Shown in pieces: positions 34,179-44,479 of a DNA stretch of 64,000 nt. The stretch covers positions 34,124,214 through 34,188,213 of the forward strand of contig NC_083592.1 of NCBI RefSeq assembly GCF_027579695.1, in the 5' to 3' direction. A program made the translations under genes and the position numbers. The notes beneath the pieces were generated by a model. It searched no databases. It was not told the DNA's origin and was given only the letters and a program-made list of their open reading frames with translations. This DNA comes from Neoarius graeffei. Lineage: Eukaryota; Chordata; Actinopteri; Siluriformes; Ariidae. The stretch's first letter is position 1. The number at the start of each line of letters is the position of its first letter.

Positions 34179-34897
34179 AGGAACAGTCCACCGTACTTCC
34201 ATAATGAAATATGCTCTTATCTGAATTGAGACGAGCTGCTCCGTACCTGTCCGAGCTTTGCGCGACCTCCCAGTCAGTCAGACGCGCTGTCACTCCTGTT
34301 AGCAATGTAGCTAGGCTCAGTATGGCCAATGGTAGTTTTTGGGGCTGTAGTTAGATGCGACCAAACTCTTCCGCGTTTTTCCTGTTTACATAGGTTTATA
34401 TGACCAGTGACATGAAACAAGTTCAGTTACACAAATTGAAACGTAGCGATTTTCTATGCTATGGAAAGTCCGCACTATAATGACAGGCGTACTAACACCT
34501 TCTGCGCGCTTCGGCAGCGCATTGATATCTGAGCTCCGTATCAATGTGCTGTCGAAGCGCGCAGAAGGTGTTAGTACGCCTGTCATTATAGTGCGGACTT
34601 TCCATAGCATAGAAAATCGCTACGTTTCAATTTGTGTAACTGAACTTGTTTCATATCACTGCTCATATAAACCTATGTAAACAGGAAAAACGCGGAAGAG
34701 TTTGGTCGCATCTAACTACAGCCCCAAAAAATACCATTGGCCATGCTGAGCCTAGCTACATTGCTAACAGGAGTGACAGCGCGTCTGACTGCGGCTGACT
34801 GACTGGGAGGTCGCACAAAGCTCGGACAGGTATGGAGCAGCTCGTCTCAATTCAGATAAGAGCATATTTCATTATGGAAGTACGGTGGACTGTTCCT
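34179..34897. mobile_element. TTAA-flanked near-perfect palindrome (Kolobok/piggyBac-like)
   Basis: The two arms of about 355 bp meet near 34536 with almost no spacer, and each ends AGGAACAGTCCACCGTACTT read from outside. TTAA borders both ends (34175-34178 and 34898-34901), the target duplication used by Kolobok and piggyBac elements. The arms differ at only a few positions. The matching open frames in each arm are consequences of the palindrome, not genes. Confidence 0.75.
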
Positions 34898-35025
34898 TTA
34901 AGACAGACAGACAGATAAAAAGAACAGCAATATTTATGAATTATGCAAGTATGATATTCTTCATCCACTCCTCCATGCAGAACATTTTCATGTAGAACTC
35001 CTTTATATTCTCAAATCTGTAGATA

Positions 35026-36596
35026 CAGTTGTGGTCAGAAGTTTACATACATGGACATAATTGTCATGGCAATATTGAGCTTTCAGTGATTTTGTTTGAA
35101 CTGTTCTTTTTCTGTGGCAGAATGATTATACAACATGCATCCTTAAGCAAGAATTTGGCGCACAAGTTTTAATTTATTTTGGATTTTCTGAAATCAACAC
35201 AGGGTCAAAATTATGCATACAGGGTCAAAACTTTGCATACGCCCACTTATATTATTAATTCAGTGGCGCTGAAAATTCCAAAATGTCTTTTAACTTGCCA
35301 AGGCATCTTAATTTCATATTTGTGATCATGATTGACGATAGCTGTTAGCTTCTCTCTTCCAACATAAAAAGGGTTTGTTTGACAGACTCACTGGATTGAC
35401 CAAAACACAGTATAATGGAAAAGTCCAAGGAGCTCAATGCAGATCTGAGAAAGAGGATCACAGAATTACACAACTCAGGAAGGTCTCTTGGAGCCATTTC
35501 CAAACAACTGCAGATTCAAAGATCATCAGTTCAAACAATCGCATCTAAGCACAAGTTATTGGGAGGTGTAGCCACTTTGCTGGAAAAGAGCCAAACTGTC
35601 ACCCTCAGCTGAGAGGAAATTGGTTCAGATGGTCAGCAACAACCCAGGAACCACCAAGGCACAGGCCTGTCATGAACTCGAAGCTGCTGGAACACTGTTT
35701 ACAGTCAAGCGAGTTTTACAACAAAATGGACTGAAAGGATGCCATCCAAGAAAGAAGCCCCTGCTCCAAAATCAACACATTCAATCTCAACTAAAGTTTG
35801 CAGTTGACAACATGGACAAAGAAAAAGCCTTCTGGAGGAAAGTTCTATGGTCAGATGAGACAAAGGTTGTTTGGTCACAATCACCAGAGGTACAGAGGAA
35901 CGCTGTACCAACTGTCAGCATGGTGTTGGTAGCATCATGCTTTGGGGCTGTTTTGCTGTCAGTGGAACTGATGCATTGCATTAAGTGGGTGGAATAATGA
36001 AGAAGAAGGAGGACTACCTCAGAATTTGTCACCATAACCTCAAACCAGCAGAAACTTGGACACGATTGGGTGTTCCAACAGGACAATGACCCCAAACACA
36101 CATCAAAGCTGGTTGTGAAATTAATATACGTAGCAGGTTAACATTAAGCTTAAAATACATCTTGACCTCAATCCTATTGGAAATATATGGACTGTGCTTA
36201 AAAGTCATGTCCATGCCAGGAAACACACACATTTGTTTGAACTTTACTAATTCTGCAAAGAAGAGTTGTCAAATATCCAACCAGATTTCTGTCAGAAGCT
36301 TGTTGATGGCTACCAAAATCTTCTGGTCAATGTGAAACTTGCTAAGGGACATTTAACCAAATATTAGGTGTGCTCTATGTATACTTTTGACCCTGTGTTG
36401 ATTTCAGAAAACCCAAAATAAGCTCAAACTTGTGTAACAAATTCTTCTTCTTTTTTTCAGTAACGGTGTATGTTGTACAGTCATTCTGCCCCAGAAAAAG
36501 AACAGTTCAAAGAAAATATTGAAAGCCCAACACTGCCATGACATTCATGTCCATGATGACATTGATGTCTGTGTGTGTAAACTTCTGATTGCACTG
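35026..36596 (+). mobile_element. Tc1-like transposon (CAGTTGTGGTCAGAAG termini)
   Basis: The left end CAGTTGTGGTCAGAAGTTTA and the right end, inverted as CAGTGCAATCAGAAGTTTAC, resemble the termini of the Sleeping Beauty-like group of fish Tc1 elements. The left end follows TA. The right end is diverged, so its last bases are approximate. Confidence 0.82.
35415..36366 (+). pseudogene. Tc1 transposase, multiply broken, catalytic glutamate lost
   Basis: The first segment (35415-35612) is a helix-turn-helix start, MEKSKELNADLRKRI with GRSLGAISKQL. After a frame change, 35620-35997 gives TTKAQACHELEAAG and VLWSDETKVV with the first aspartate. Another frame then holds [14 protein letters not shown] with the second aspartate. 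Where NPIENLW is expected the DNA reads NPIGNIW (GGA at 36179-36181), so the third catalytic residue is glycine. At least two frameshifts and additional stops confirm it is dead. Confidence 0.85.
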
Positions 36597-36844
36597 TTGG
36601 CACTACTCCTACGTTTTTCAATAGGGTTTAAATCTGGAGACTGACGTCGCGGTTTCCTGGCCACAATTATTCTTGTGTCGATTTGGATGCATATTTGGTG
36701 CCTTTATTTTGTTCCATCAATGGCCAATTCTTAACCTCCTTGCAGAAGCAGAACAAGGTGTGGGTTAAAAAATGCTGGCACTCAACAAAGGGATTATACA
36801 TATGTGCAGTTTACACTCCAGGGAGAAAAAGTGCATGAGACTAA

Positions 36845-37296
36845 TGCTGGAATCAGACTACACAATATTTTTGTGTTCCAAGATGGTCACCATGCCAGAT
36901 TAGGCAATCATAGTGCCATAAATTATTGCAGTGCCTTGGTCAGGAGACTCGTAACACTATATGTTTGACCCTGATCAATCATTGTTCATGTCCTTGCGTG
37001 TCCTTAGGAAGGAGGGTCAAAAAATTGCCAGTCATCACTACAAAAGGAATGTCAAGGAACACTTCACAGGAATTGTCAAATGAGGCAAGAAAATACAAAA
37101 ATTCTGACATGCTAGAATTTTGGTCGGGGGTGTCGTCGGGCATCCCAGAGGCCACATCGCTGTTCTTCGATTATGTTACAGCACAAGACCTGTTCATTGT
37201 TCTCGACGATCATATTCAGGTCAGGTGCTGGAAGTTTGTCAGCCACGACAAAACTGTGCCCAAATTGGGCTGAATTTGTGTAGTCTGAGCCCAGCA
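36845..37296. mobile_element. Harbinger-like MITE (GATCAGACTACAC family)
   Basis: The ends TGCTGGAATCAGACTACACA and, inverted, TGCTGGGCTCAGACTACACA bound 452 bp, with TAA at 36842-36844 and 37297-37299. A TWA duplication fits PIF/Harbinger. The open frame across it has no recognisable domain. A left end of a related element occurs at 51886. Confidence 0.65.
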
Positions 37297-37335
37297 TAAG
37301 AGAAAAAAAGATGCCAGTATTTTGTTCAGTGACTG

Positions 37336-37830
37336 TATATCTGTGAAGATACTCCGTCATCCAGGTACATAGTAATCTGTGGTTGGTAGAAGAGAGCAAC
37401 TGGACTTGCTTGAAAAGTTTTCAAGCAAGTCCAGTTGCTCTCTTCTACCAACCACAGATTACTATGTACCTGGATGACGGAGTATCTTCACAGATATGTT
37501 TTTACGCACTTTGGGATGAGTTCCCTTCAACTGGTGCGGGAGTATGAGAGGACTTCCAGAAAACTGGCAGACATCTTAGCCAGAGAGGATCGTTCATTTT
37601 TGTCAACCTGGAACGACCATCACTGAACAGAGGTGGGTGTCTATGACATCTATCAGCCACCTACAATGCAGCCATCAGCATTCTGATTCGGATTCTATGA
37701 TGATCCATGAGAGGATAAATACTTGATACTCCCTATTAGACAGACAGAACTGAGGATGCCTTTCGGATGAGAGGCGAAACGTCTTCAAGACTTTTCAAGC
37801 AAATCCAGTTGCTCTCTTCTATCAACCACA
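37336..37830. mobile_element. Penelope-like 3' end with inverted repeat
   Basis: 37337-37498 is a perfect hairpin with a 1-nt centre (about 80-bp arms): GGACTTGCTTGAAAA pairs with TTTTCAAGCAAGTCC. On the + strand the next 200 bp decode in broken frames to ERPSLNR and HLSATYNAAISI, motifs at the C-terminal end of fish Penelope-like (Poseidon-type) proteins. TTTCGGATGAGAGGCGAAAC and a second copy of the CAGTTGCTCTCTTCTA arm follow. Penelope elements are known for terminal repeats in mixed orientation, which would account for the hairpin. Confidence 0.6.
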
Positions 37831-37870
37831 GATTCAGTGACTGTAGTATGAACAAAAGTGATGTAGTGAT

Positions 37871-38158
37871 GTTTGGGTGACATAGCGGTGTAGTGGTTAG
37901 CACTGTTGCCTCAAGGCAAGAAGGTTCTGGGTTCTCCTTGTGTCTGCATGGGTTTCCAAAGGGGTTAACATGGGGCAGCCATGGCCTGAAGTGCCCTTGA
38001 GCAAGGCACCTAACCCCCAACTGCTCCCAGGGCGCTGTAGCATAGCTGCCTACTGCTCTGGGTACGCGTGTGTGTTCACTGCTTTAGACAGGTTAAATGC
38101 AGAGAGGAGTTTCACTGTGCTTAAGTGTATGTGTGACAAATAAAGGCTTCTACTTCAA
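37871..38158 (+). mobile_element. SINE fragment joined to a second SINE-type 3' region
   Basis: The first 85 bp are a diverged DANA/Mermaid-like head (AGCGGTGTAGTGGTTAGC). From about 37977 it becomes a different fish repeat: GCCCTTGAGCAAGGCACC, ACTGCTCCCAGGGCGC, then TTTCACTGTGCTTAAGTG and GACAAATAAAGGCTTCT. That end is typical of a distinct tRNA-derived fish SINE, so this is either a chimera or two adjacent fragments. Confidence 0.6.
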
Positions 38159-38310
38159 CAAATGGTGGTCAAATCCTTCTTTAGAAAAGTGGGTGGATTT
38201 ATATGAATGGTGAGTATGTTAAACATGTGCATTTCCCTGTTAGTTTTTTTTCTTTTTCCATCTTTAATACTGTTGCATTGCTTCGATGGTCGTGTCTGTT
38301 TTACAACAGA

Positions 38311-38824
38311 AGGCCAATTTATGCTGACAACCCAGTCCTCGCAGATGGTGTCTGCGTAGCCCCCCCCACCTTCGCAGACGCTCTGTGCGCACCTCCCAAA
38401 AACTGTGACCACCGCAGAAGCCTCGCAGACAGCGTCGCAGACAAGAGGGCTCTGATTGGTCCACTCTACATCCACTGTACACGCACTTCCGCTTCCCTAC
38501 TTTCCCGGTTTGGTTTGTTTTCACGACCGCCACTTTTAAAAACACGAGCGAAGATGGAGCAGCACGAAGAGCGGTTGATCGAGGAAGTGAGAAAGTACGT
38601 ACATCTATACGACTCCAGTTCTAGTCATTATAAGTAACCGGAGGATAAACACTCCACTAACCACACCCACCAACTACTCCTAGCGATTTCGCGACTTCGC
38701 GCCCCCTTGCGTTGTGGCGGTGAATAACATCGCGCACACCTATTACTCCCCGCTCAACGATAAATTACAACTGTCTGCGAAAAGCTATCTGCGAAAGCCT
38801 TGTCGCAAGAGCATGCAGAGGCCC
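38311..38824 (+). mobile_element. Harbinger-type MITE, copy 1
   Basis: It begins AGGCCAATTTATGCTGAC and ends GCAAGAGCATGCAGAGGCC. The outer 250 bp carry many copies of CGCAGAC on both strands. TTA follows the right end, but the left flank has seven extra bases after a TTA, so the duplication is imperfect here. See copies 2-4 for clean TTA/TAA duplications. It contains the start of a Myb/SANT-like frame. Confidence 0.8.
38554..38637 (+). pseudogene. Residual Myb/SANT-like exon start inside Harbinger MITE
   Basis: A 27-residue frame, MEQHEERLIEEVRKYVHLYD then SSSSHYK, ends at TAA. It resembles the N-terminal helix of the MADF/Myb-SANT-like DNA-binding protein encoded next to the transposase in PIF/Harbinger elements. 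The AAGTAACC at its end looks like a former splice donor. Equivalent frames occur in all four copies, so the MITE probably kept exon 1 of an autonomous parent. This short piece alone is unlikely to bind DNA. Confidence 0.6.
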
Positions 38825-39479
38825 TTAGATGAAACCCCGTGGAATTTGTTCCCCAGCTAACCAGTGCTGTATCTAACTTACATAATTGTGATATTTTACC
38901 AATAAAAGAGCTTGTTTGATATTTTAACAATATTTCCTTGTCCAGCTTTTTCTTCACATGAGAAAGAAGGAAAACCTGCCAGGTGTTTGTGAGTGTGCTC
39001 CAGCTCTTTTGGCCTCTTGCACTAACCGGTCAAACTCGCACTGATTTCTGATCTAATAAGGTACTTGGTTCACATTGTCAAAAGGTTTAGTGTAAAAAGT
39101 CAAAGTAAACGCATCAATATATTTCAGTACAGATGGATAAGGAAAATAAGAAATTAAAAACAGCAATAACAACAAAATACAACGCAGTTTTCTCCGTTCA
39201 TCTACTGCAGTGTTGTCACAAACACCGGTAGAAAAACGTCACATGTGTTTTCCAATCTGCTTCCGGGAACGGGGCCTTTAAAGATCGAAGGCTGTCTAAG
39301 ATTTTGCCTGTACATATCAAAACAATTAAATTACAAATATTGACAAGCGTGCTATATTTTGAATTAGAAAACAAAAAAATCACGATTATATTTCAATATA
39401 TGCTATAAACATAGCGTTTTGAAAATAAGTTCAAGATTTATTTAGTCTGTTATATGTTTTTGAATGCAGGCAAACTCCG
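38825..39479. other. No recognised feature
   Basis: AT-rich sequence between the MITE and the candidate first exon. No supported gene. Confidence 0.4.
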
Positions 39480-39716
39480 TGTCCAGCTAAGTCGCGAGAA
39501 TCCGTAGCGTGACCTCTACTGCAGTTGAAAACACTCCGGAGCCGAGGGTGAATCAATTGGTCGTAGGGAGGCGAGTTGTTTCTGCTTGACATATTCAACT
39601 TTCAAAGAACAGCACCACAGACAGGCCTATGTCCTCGGAGCCGCTTGATTTCCGACTCGGGGAGAACAGTGTGACTGCCGGCGCTGAGTCTGTTCCTGCA
39701 CAGCTACATCGACATG
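39480..39716 (+). CDS. Candidate first exon of an unidentified host gene
   Basis: CpG density rises from about 39480 (TCGCGAGAATCCGTAGCG, CTCCGGAGCCG, GTCGTAGGGAGGCGAG), as in a vertebrate promoter and 5' UTR. An ATG at 39629 opens a 29-codon frame (MSSEPLDFRLGENSVTAGAE, then SVPAQLHRH plus one base). It is closed by a canonical donor: the exon ends ACATG at 39716 and the intron starts GTGAGC. There is no repeat signature. I do not recognise the peptide, and no second exon is identifiable downstream, where a large minisatellite and many transposons would lie in the intron. It could be non-coding, or a chance frame in an unmethylated CpG island. Confidence 0.4.
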
Positions 39717-40242
39717 GTGAGCAGCACAAGCTAATGCTGCTAGCATACAGTAAGCCGAGGCTGAATCCCGAATGGCTCCTTACTCCCTACAGTATCACTG
39801 AGCTGTGTGCTGTTAAATACTTGCTTAGACACTCCTTCTAGTACACTACGGTATGTGCAGGGGGTTATTTGGGATGCGGCAGGCGGTCCAGCTGTAACAG
39901 TAGTGAACATGGAGTTTAAATATAACGGTTATGTTTATTAACAGATAATAAATCAGCAAAGTTATTTATGTAAGATAAGATGTTTTTTCGTCCCTCGGTG
40001 GGGAAATTTACATAATAGGGAATATTTTCACTCATCCTGAGAGCTCATATTAAAAGTCTAGATGCTTTCAGTCCTTATCTACTGAAAGTCTTTATACTTT
40101 TATATTCAACTTTAATAACTAAAGCATGAGCATTGGGTTTGTTTGTGTCAGAACATGACTTTTTATTTAGAGAATATAGAGCATTATTGCATTATTGGCT
40201 GTCCCAGAAGTAGTGTATGACAGTGATCACTTACTGTAGGTC
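39717..40242. other. Non-coding gap before minisatellite
   Basis: AT-rich sequence of ordinary composition. If the preceding exon is real this is the start of its first intron. Confidence 0.4.
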
Positions 40243-42459
40243 GTGAGTGGGTGGGTGAGTGAGTGTGGGTGAGTGTGAGAGAGTGGGTGGGTGAGTGTGA
40301 GAGAGTGGGTGGGTGAGTGTGAGAGTGGGTGAGTGTGAGAGTGGGTGAGTGTGAGAGTGGGTGAGTGTGAGAGTGGGTGAGTGTGAGAGTGGGTGAGTGG
40401 GTGAGTGTGTGTGAGAGAGTGGGTGAGTGTGTGTGAGAGAGTGGGTGAGTGTGTGTGAGTGAGTGGGTGAGTGTGTGTGAGAGAGTGGGTGAGTGTGTGT
40501 GAGAGAGTGGGTGAGTGTGTGTGAGAGAGTGGGTGAGTGTGTGTGAGAGAGTGGGTGAGTGTGTGTGAGAGAGTGGGTGAGTGTGTGTGAGAGAGTGGGT
40601 GAGTGTGTGTGTGAGAGAGTGGGTGAGTGAGTGTGTGAGAGAGTGAGTGAGTGAGTGTGTGAGAGTGAGTGAGTGAGTGTGTGAGTGAGTGAGTGTGTGA
40701 GAGAGTGAGTGAGTGTGTGAGAGAGTGAGTGAGTGAGTGTGTGAGAGAGTGAGTGAGTGAGTGAGTGTGAGAGAGAGAGTGAGTGAGTGAGTGTGTGAGA
40801 GAGTGAGTGAGTGTGTGAGAGAGTGAGTGAGTGAGAGAGTGAGTGTGTGTGAGAGAGTGAGTGAGTGTGTGTGAGAGAGTGAGTGAGTGGGTGAGTGTGT
40901 GTGAGAGAGTGAGTGGGTGAGTGTGTGTGAGAGAGTGAGTGTGTGTGAGTGAGTGGGTGAGTGTGAGTGGGTGAGTGTGGGTGAGTGTGGGTGAGTGGGT
41001 GAGTGTGTGTGAGAGAGTGAGTGAGTGTGAGAGAGTGAGTGAGTTTGTGTGAGAGAGTGAGTGAGTGGGTGTGAGAGAGTGAGTGAGTGGGTGGGTGGGT
41101 GAGTGTGAGTGAGTGGGTGTGAGAGAGTGGGTGAGTGTGAGAGAGTGAGTGAGTGGGTGAGTGTGAGTGAGTGGGTGAGGGTGGCGGAGTGGGTGGGTGA
41201 GGGAGTGGGTGAGGGTGAGTGAGAGAGTGGGTGAGTGAGTGGGTGTGAGGGTGGATGAGGGTGCGGGTGGGTGAGTGTGAGTGGGTGGGTGAGTGAGTGG
41301 GTGAGGGTGAGAGAGTGGGTGAGTGTATGAGGGTGGCTGAGTGAGTGGGTGAGTGTGAGAGAGTGTGAGAGAGTGTGAGAGGGTGGGTGAGAGTGGGTGA
41401 GGGTGAGTGAGAGAGTGGGTGTGTGTGAGGGTGGGTGGGGGTGGGTGGGTGTGTGTGAGGGTGGGTGGGTGTGTGTGAGAGAGTGGGTGAGGGTGAGTGG
41501 GTGGGTGAGTGGGTGAGTGAGTGGGTGTGTGTGAGGGTGGGTGAGTGTGAGTGTGAGAGAGTGGGTGAGGGTGGGTGAGAGTGAGTGGGTGAGTGTGAGA
41601 GAGTGGGTGAGTGTGTGAGGGTGGCTGAGTGAGAGGGTGAGTGGGTGAGTGTGAGAGAGTGGGTGAGGGTGGGTGAGGGTGAGTGAGAGAGTGGGTGAGG
41701 GTGAGTGAGAGAGTGGGTGAGTGAGTGGGTGTGAGGGTGGGTGAGGGTGCGGGTGGGTGGGTGTGAGTGGGTGGGTCGGTGAGAGAGTGGGTGGGTGAGG
41801 GTGAGAGAGTGGGTGGGTGAAGGTGAGAGAGTGGGTGAGAGTGAGAGAGTGGGTGAGTGTGTGAGGGTGGCTGAGTGAGAGGGTGAGTGGGTGAGTGTGA
41901 GGGAGTGGGTGAGGGTGGGTGAGGGAGTGGGTGAGTGTGAGAGAGTGGGTGAGAGGGTGGGTGAGGGTGTGAGAGTGGGTGTGAGAGGGTGGGTGAGTGT
42001 GTGAGGGTGGGTGAGTGTGAGAGAGTGGGTGAGTGTGAGAGGGTGAGGGTGGCTGAGTGTGTGAATGTGAGAGAGTGGCTGAGTGTGGGCGAGAGAGTGT
42101 GAGTGGGTGTGAGTGAGTGGGTGGGAGAGTGTGAGTGGGTGAGGGTGAGTGTGAGTGGGTGGGTGTGAGTGGGTGAGTGTGAGAGATTGGGTGGGTGAGT
42201 GTGAGAGTGCGAGAGGGCGAGGGCGAGAGAGTGGGTGAGGGCGAGAGAGTGTGAGAGGGTGGGTGAGAGTGAGAGGGTGGGTGAGAGTGAGAGGGTGGGT
42301 GAGAGTGAGAGGGTGGGTGAGAGTGAGAGGGTGGGTGAGAGTGAGTGGGTGAGAGTGAGAGAGTGGGTGAGAGTGAGTGTGTGAACGAGTGAGAGGGTGG
42401 GTGAGAGTGAGTGTGTGAACGAGTGAGTGGGTGAGTGTGTGAGTGGGTGAGTGAGTGAA
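40243..42459. repeat. 2.2-kb G-rich, C-poor minisatellite
   Basis: The + strand consists of GTGAGTG, GAGAGTGGGTGA and GTGTGTGAGAGAGTGGGTGA units in shifting order, with about 20-bp periodicity clearest at 40383-40620. Cytosine is almost absent from the + strand except for a few GGCTGAG, GCGGGTGG and GCGAG variants. The absence of stops on the minus strand gives a 745-codon Thr/His/Ser/Pro/Leu frame, which is a composition artefact. The right half has more GGGTGGGT and more variants than the left half. Confidence 0.95.
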
Positions 42460-42647
42460 CACTCTCAACCTGCCTCTATTTCCTCATCAAAATTGCATTA
42501 GACCTCATCATGCCCTCTACAAACTCAACTCAACTTTTGTCTTTCTTCCACATCCACAATATACAGAAGGATGAAATTTCATTTTCTGATGGACCAAGGT
42601 GCACAGACAGTGCAAACAACAAATATTGAAGATAAAACTTTGTAAAG

Positions 42648-42765
42648 AAGAACTGAAGGCAATTTTTTTTTAATCATCAAAATTCTATCTCGTTTTATAA
42701 AACGTAGGAATGCATTTCTGACCGCTATTTTGTCACTGCTATAGCAGGTTATGAGTGTTTTGAAA
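42648..42765. mobile_element. Fragment of a TTAAAGGGGAACTGAAG-type element
   Basis: AACTGAAGGCAATTTTTTTT, ATTTTGTCACTGCTATAGCA and GTTATGAGTGTTTTGAAAT match the element starting at 61788, which has a preceding TTAA. The matching continuation (AAATATGCTATGTAAT) appears at 43968, beyond the LINE fragment, so the LINE inserted into this element. Confidence 0.6.
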
Positions 42766-43940
42766 TTTCAAGTTCAAAGTGTTTGTCATATGCACAGTTG
42801 GGACGTGTCCACTTGCACAATGAAATAGTTTGCTGTCCACCATGAATGCCAATTACAAATAAATAAATAAATAAATAGGCAGAAGAAGAAAAAGGCAATA
42901 TAGTGCAAAAATAAAGCAACAAAAACAAAACACACAGTATAGAAAAATAAATAAATAAAGGTGAATGTAGTGCAAAATAGTGTAATACAAAATAAGGCGA
43001 TGATCCGACGTAGCAGCAGAAGGGCAGTAATGTGCAAATATGTGCAAACAATTTAACCAGATGCAAACAGTCAAGGAACGGCAGCAAAGAGGGCAGTAAT
43101 GTGCAAACAAATGTAAACAGTCAAGGACAGTTTACAGGGAGGTAGTCCACGGTTATAGACTCCTGTCAGCTGTTCAGGAGTCTGATGGCGGTGGGAAAGA
43201 AAGCGTTCTTTAGTCTGACAGTCTTACATTTCACACATCTGTGCCTCCGGCCTGAGGGTAGAAGTGTGAACAGTCTGTGCTGGGGGTGGGTGGGGTCTTT
43301 GAGGATGGAGGCAGCTCTCCTGTGGACTCTGTGGTGGTAGATGCTCTGCAGAGAGGGCAGTGGAGCTCTGGTGATCCTCTCAGCAGTCTTCTCCACCCTT
43401 TGCAGGCGTTTGCGGTCCATTGCTGTAGTGCTGCTGTACCACACAGTGATGCAGCTGGTCAGGATGCTCTCAGTCATGCAGCTGTAGAAGTTGCTGAGGA
43501 TCTTGGGTGACATACCAAACTTCCTCAGCCTCCTCAGGAAGTAAAGTCGCTGTTGAGGCTTCCTAACCAGCTGCGTGGTGTTGAGTGTCCATGTGAGGTC
43601 CTCACTGATGTGAACACCCAGGCATTTGAAGCTGCTCAAGCTCCCGGATGAACAGCGGCCGATGAGGCCTCCTCTCCTTCCTCATGTCCACTATCATCTC
43701 CTTCGTCTTGTCCCTGTTGAGGGTGAGGTTGTTGTCCTCACACCATGACACCAGACTGGCCACCTCCCTCCTGTAGGCCGTTTCGTCACCGCCAGTGATG
43801 CGTCCTATCACTGCGGTGTCGTCCGCGAACTTCAGTATGATGATGTCCTTGTGGGAGGCGACACAGTCATGGGTGAACAGAGTGTAGAGGACAGGGCTGA
43901 GGACGCATCCCTGTGGGGTGCCAATGTTTGTGATGAGTAA
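42766..43940 (-). mobile_element. 5'-truncated LINE with reverse transcriptase C-terminal region
   Basis: The minus strand decodes from about 43930 to NIGTPQGCVLSPVLYTLFTH and KFADDTAVIGRITGG, which are reverse transcriptase motifs including the FADD active site. A frame change follows near 43640, then FKCLGVHISEDLTW, a YFLRRLRKFG region and LLPSGRRHRCVKCKTVRL, the conserved tail of L2/CR1-like non-LTR retrotransposons. The 3' UTR (42766-43160) ends with TGCACAATGAAATAG-type sequence read in reverse. The endonuclease and the first half of the RT are missing, as expected for a truncated insertion. Confidence 0.8.
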
Positions 43941-44164
43941 TATGAGTGATATGTATGTATTACATACATAAATATGCTATGTAATACAGTATTCTCTACG
44001 GGTGCTTTTAAAGGGGAAGAAAGGGCAATATATACGGTTGCTGATGTGACAAAGTAACGTATTCTATCAAATTTATGTACTAGAAAACAACGAAATATCT
44101 TGGTAATTGTAAATATAATAGTCGGTACGCTAAACCGCACAAGAGTCGCCATTTTTAAAAGACC

Positions 44165-44440
44165 GTGACATCAGCCCTACCCACTGCACTAGGAGAGAAG
44201 CGTGTAATTATGGTGTCAGGCGCATCAACTGAAAGCGACAGCTCTGTCGAATCGTGCGAAGAGATCCCGCAAGACACACTGCAAGCAGGCTATGGCTTAG
44301 AAGGGTACCGGTTTGAACCTAGGAGAGGTACTCTCGACTCCGGTGATGACGAAAGAAGAGAAGAAAGCTCGAACTCGCTTGGTGTTTTTCAGCGGAAACG
44401 AGTGAAAAGACGCGTCTGGAGGATCGTTATGCTTTCCATC
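44165..44440 (+). pseudogene. Acidic peptide with GYRFEPRRG motif in the TTAA element
   Basis: The frame is acidic and Ser-rich (STESDSSVESCEEI) and continues GYGLEGYRFEPRRG and SGDDERREESS. A short Y-x-F-E-P motif after an acidic stretch recalls the N-terminus of fish proteins with a P2X7-C-terminus-like zinc domain. That identification is tentative, and the cysteine-rich part is missing. From about 44375 the frame runs antisense to the THAP segment and is no longer meaningful. Confidence 0.35.
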
Positions 44441-44479
44441 GGTCCTGTTATTACACCCGAAAGCAACACACTGTGGCAT
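44380..44479 (-). pseudogene. THAP zinc-finger N-terminus
   Basis: The minus strand encodes MPQCVAFGCNNRT, then ASFHSFPLKN. This is the start of a THAP domain (C-x4-C-N, then F-x-x-F-P). The second zinc-ligand pair (C-x2-H) is lost because the frame enters the antisense of the acidic peptide at about 44375. THAP domains bind the ends of P-element and Kolobok transposons, which fits the TTAA flanks. Confidence 0.65.

Noticed and set aside
34386..34680. Two similar 74-residue proteins on opposite strands
   Set aside because: They are the two arms of the TTAA palindrome read outward; similarity is forced by the inverted repeat.
36926..37273. 115-residue protein-coding gene
   Set aside because: The frame lies inside a 452-bp MITE with TAA duplication, has no recognised domain and ends at the inverted terminus.
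38203..38637. 144-residue host protein and its antisense partners
   Set aside because: They run across the Harbinger MITE ends; the same frames recur in the other three copies. Only the 27-residue SANT-like start is meaningful.
40231..42468. 745-codon open frame rich in Thr, His, Ser, Pro and Leu on the minus strand
   Set aside because: It is the translation of a C-poor minisatellite. No domain, no start context and no splice structure; lack of stops follows from composition.
42749..43110. Hydrophobic Phe/Tyr/Leu-rich membrane proteins
   Set aside because: They are translations of the AT-rich LINE 3' UTR with ATAA repeats on the minus strand.
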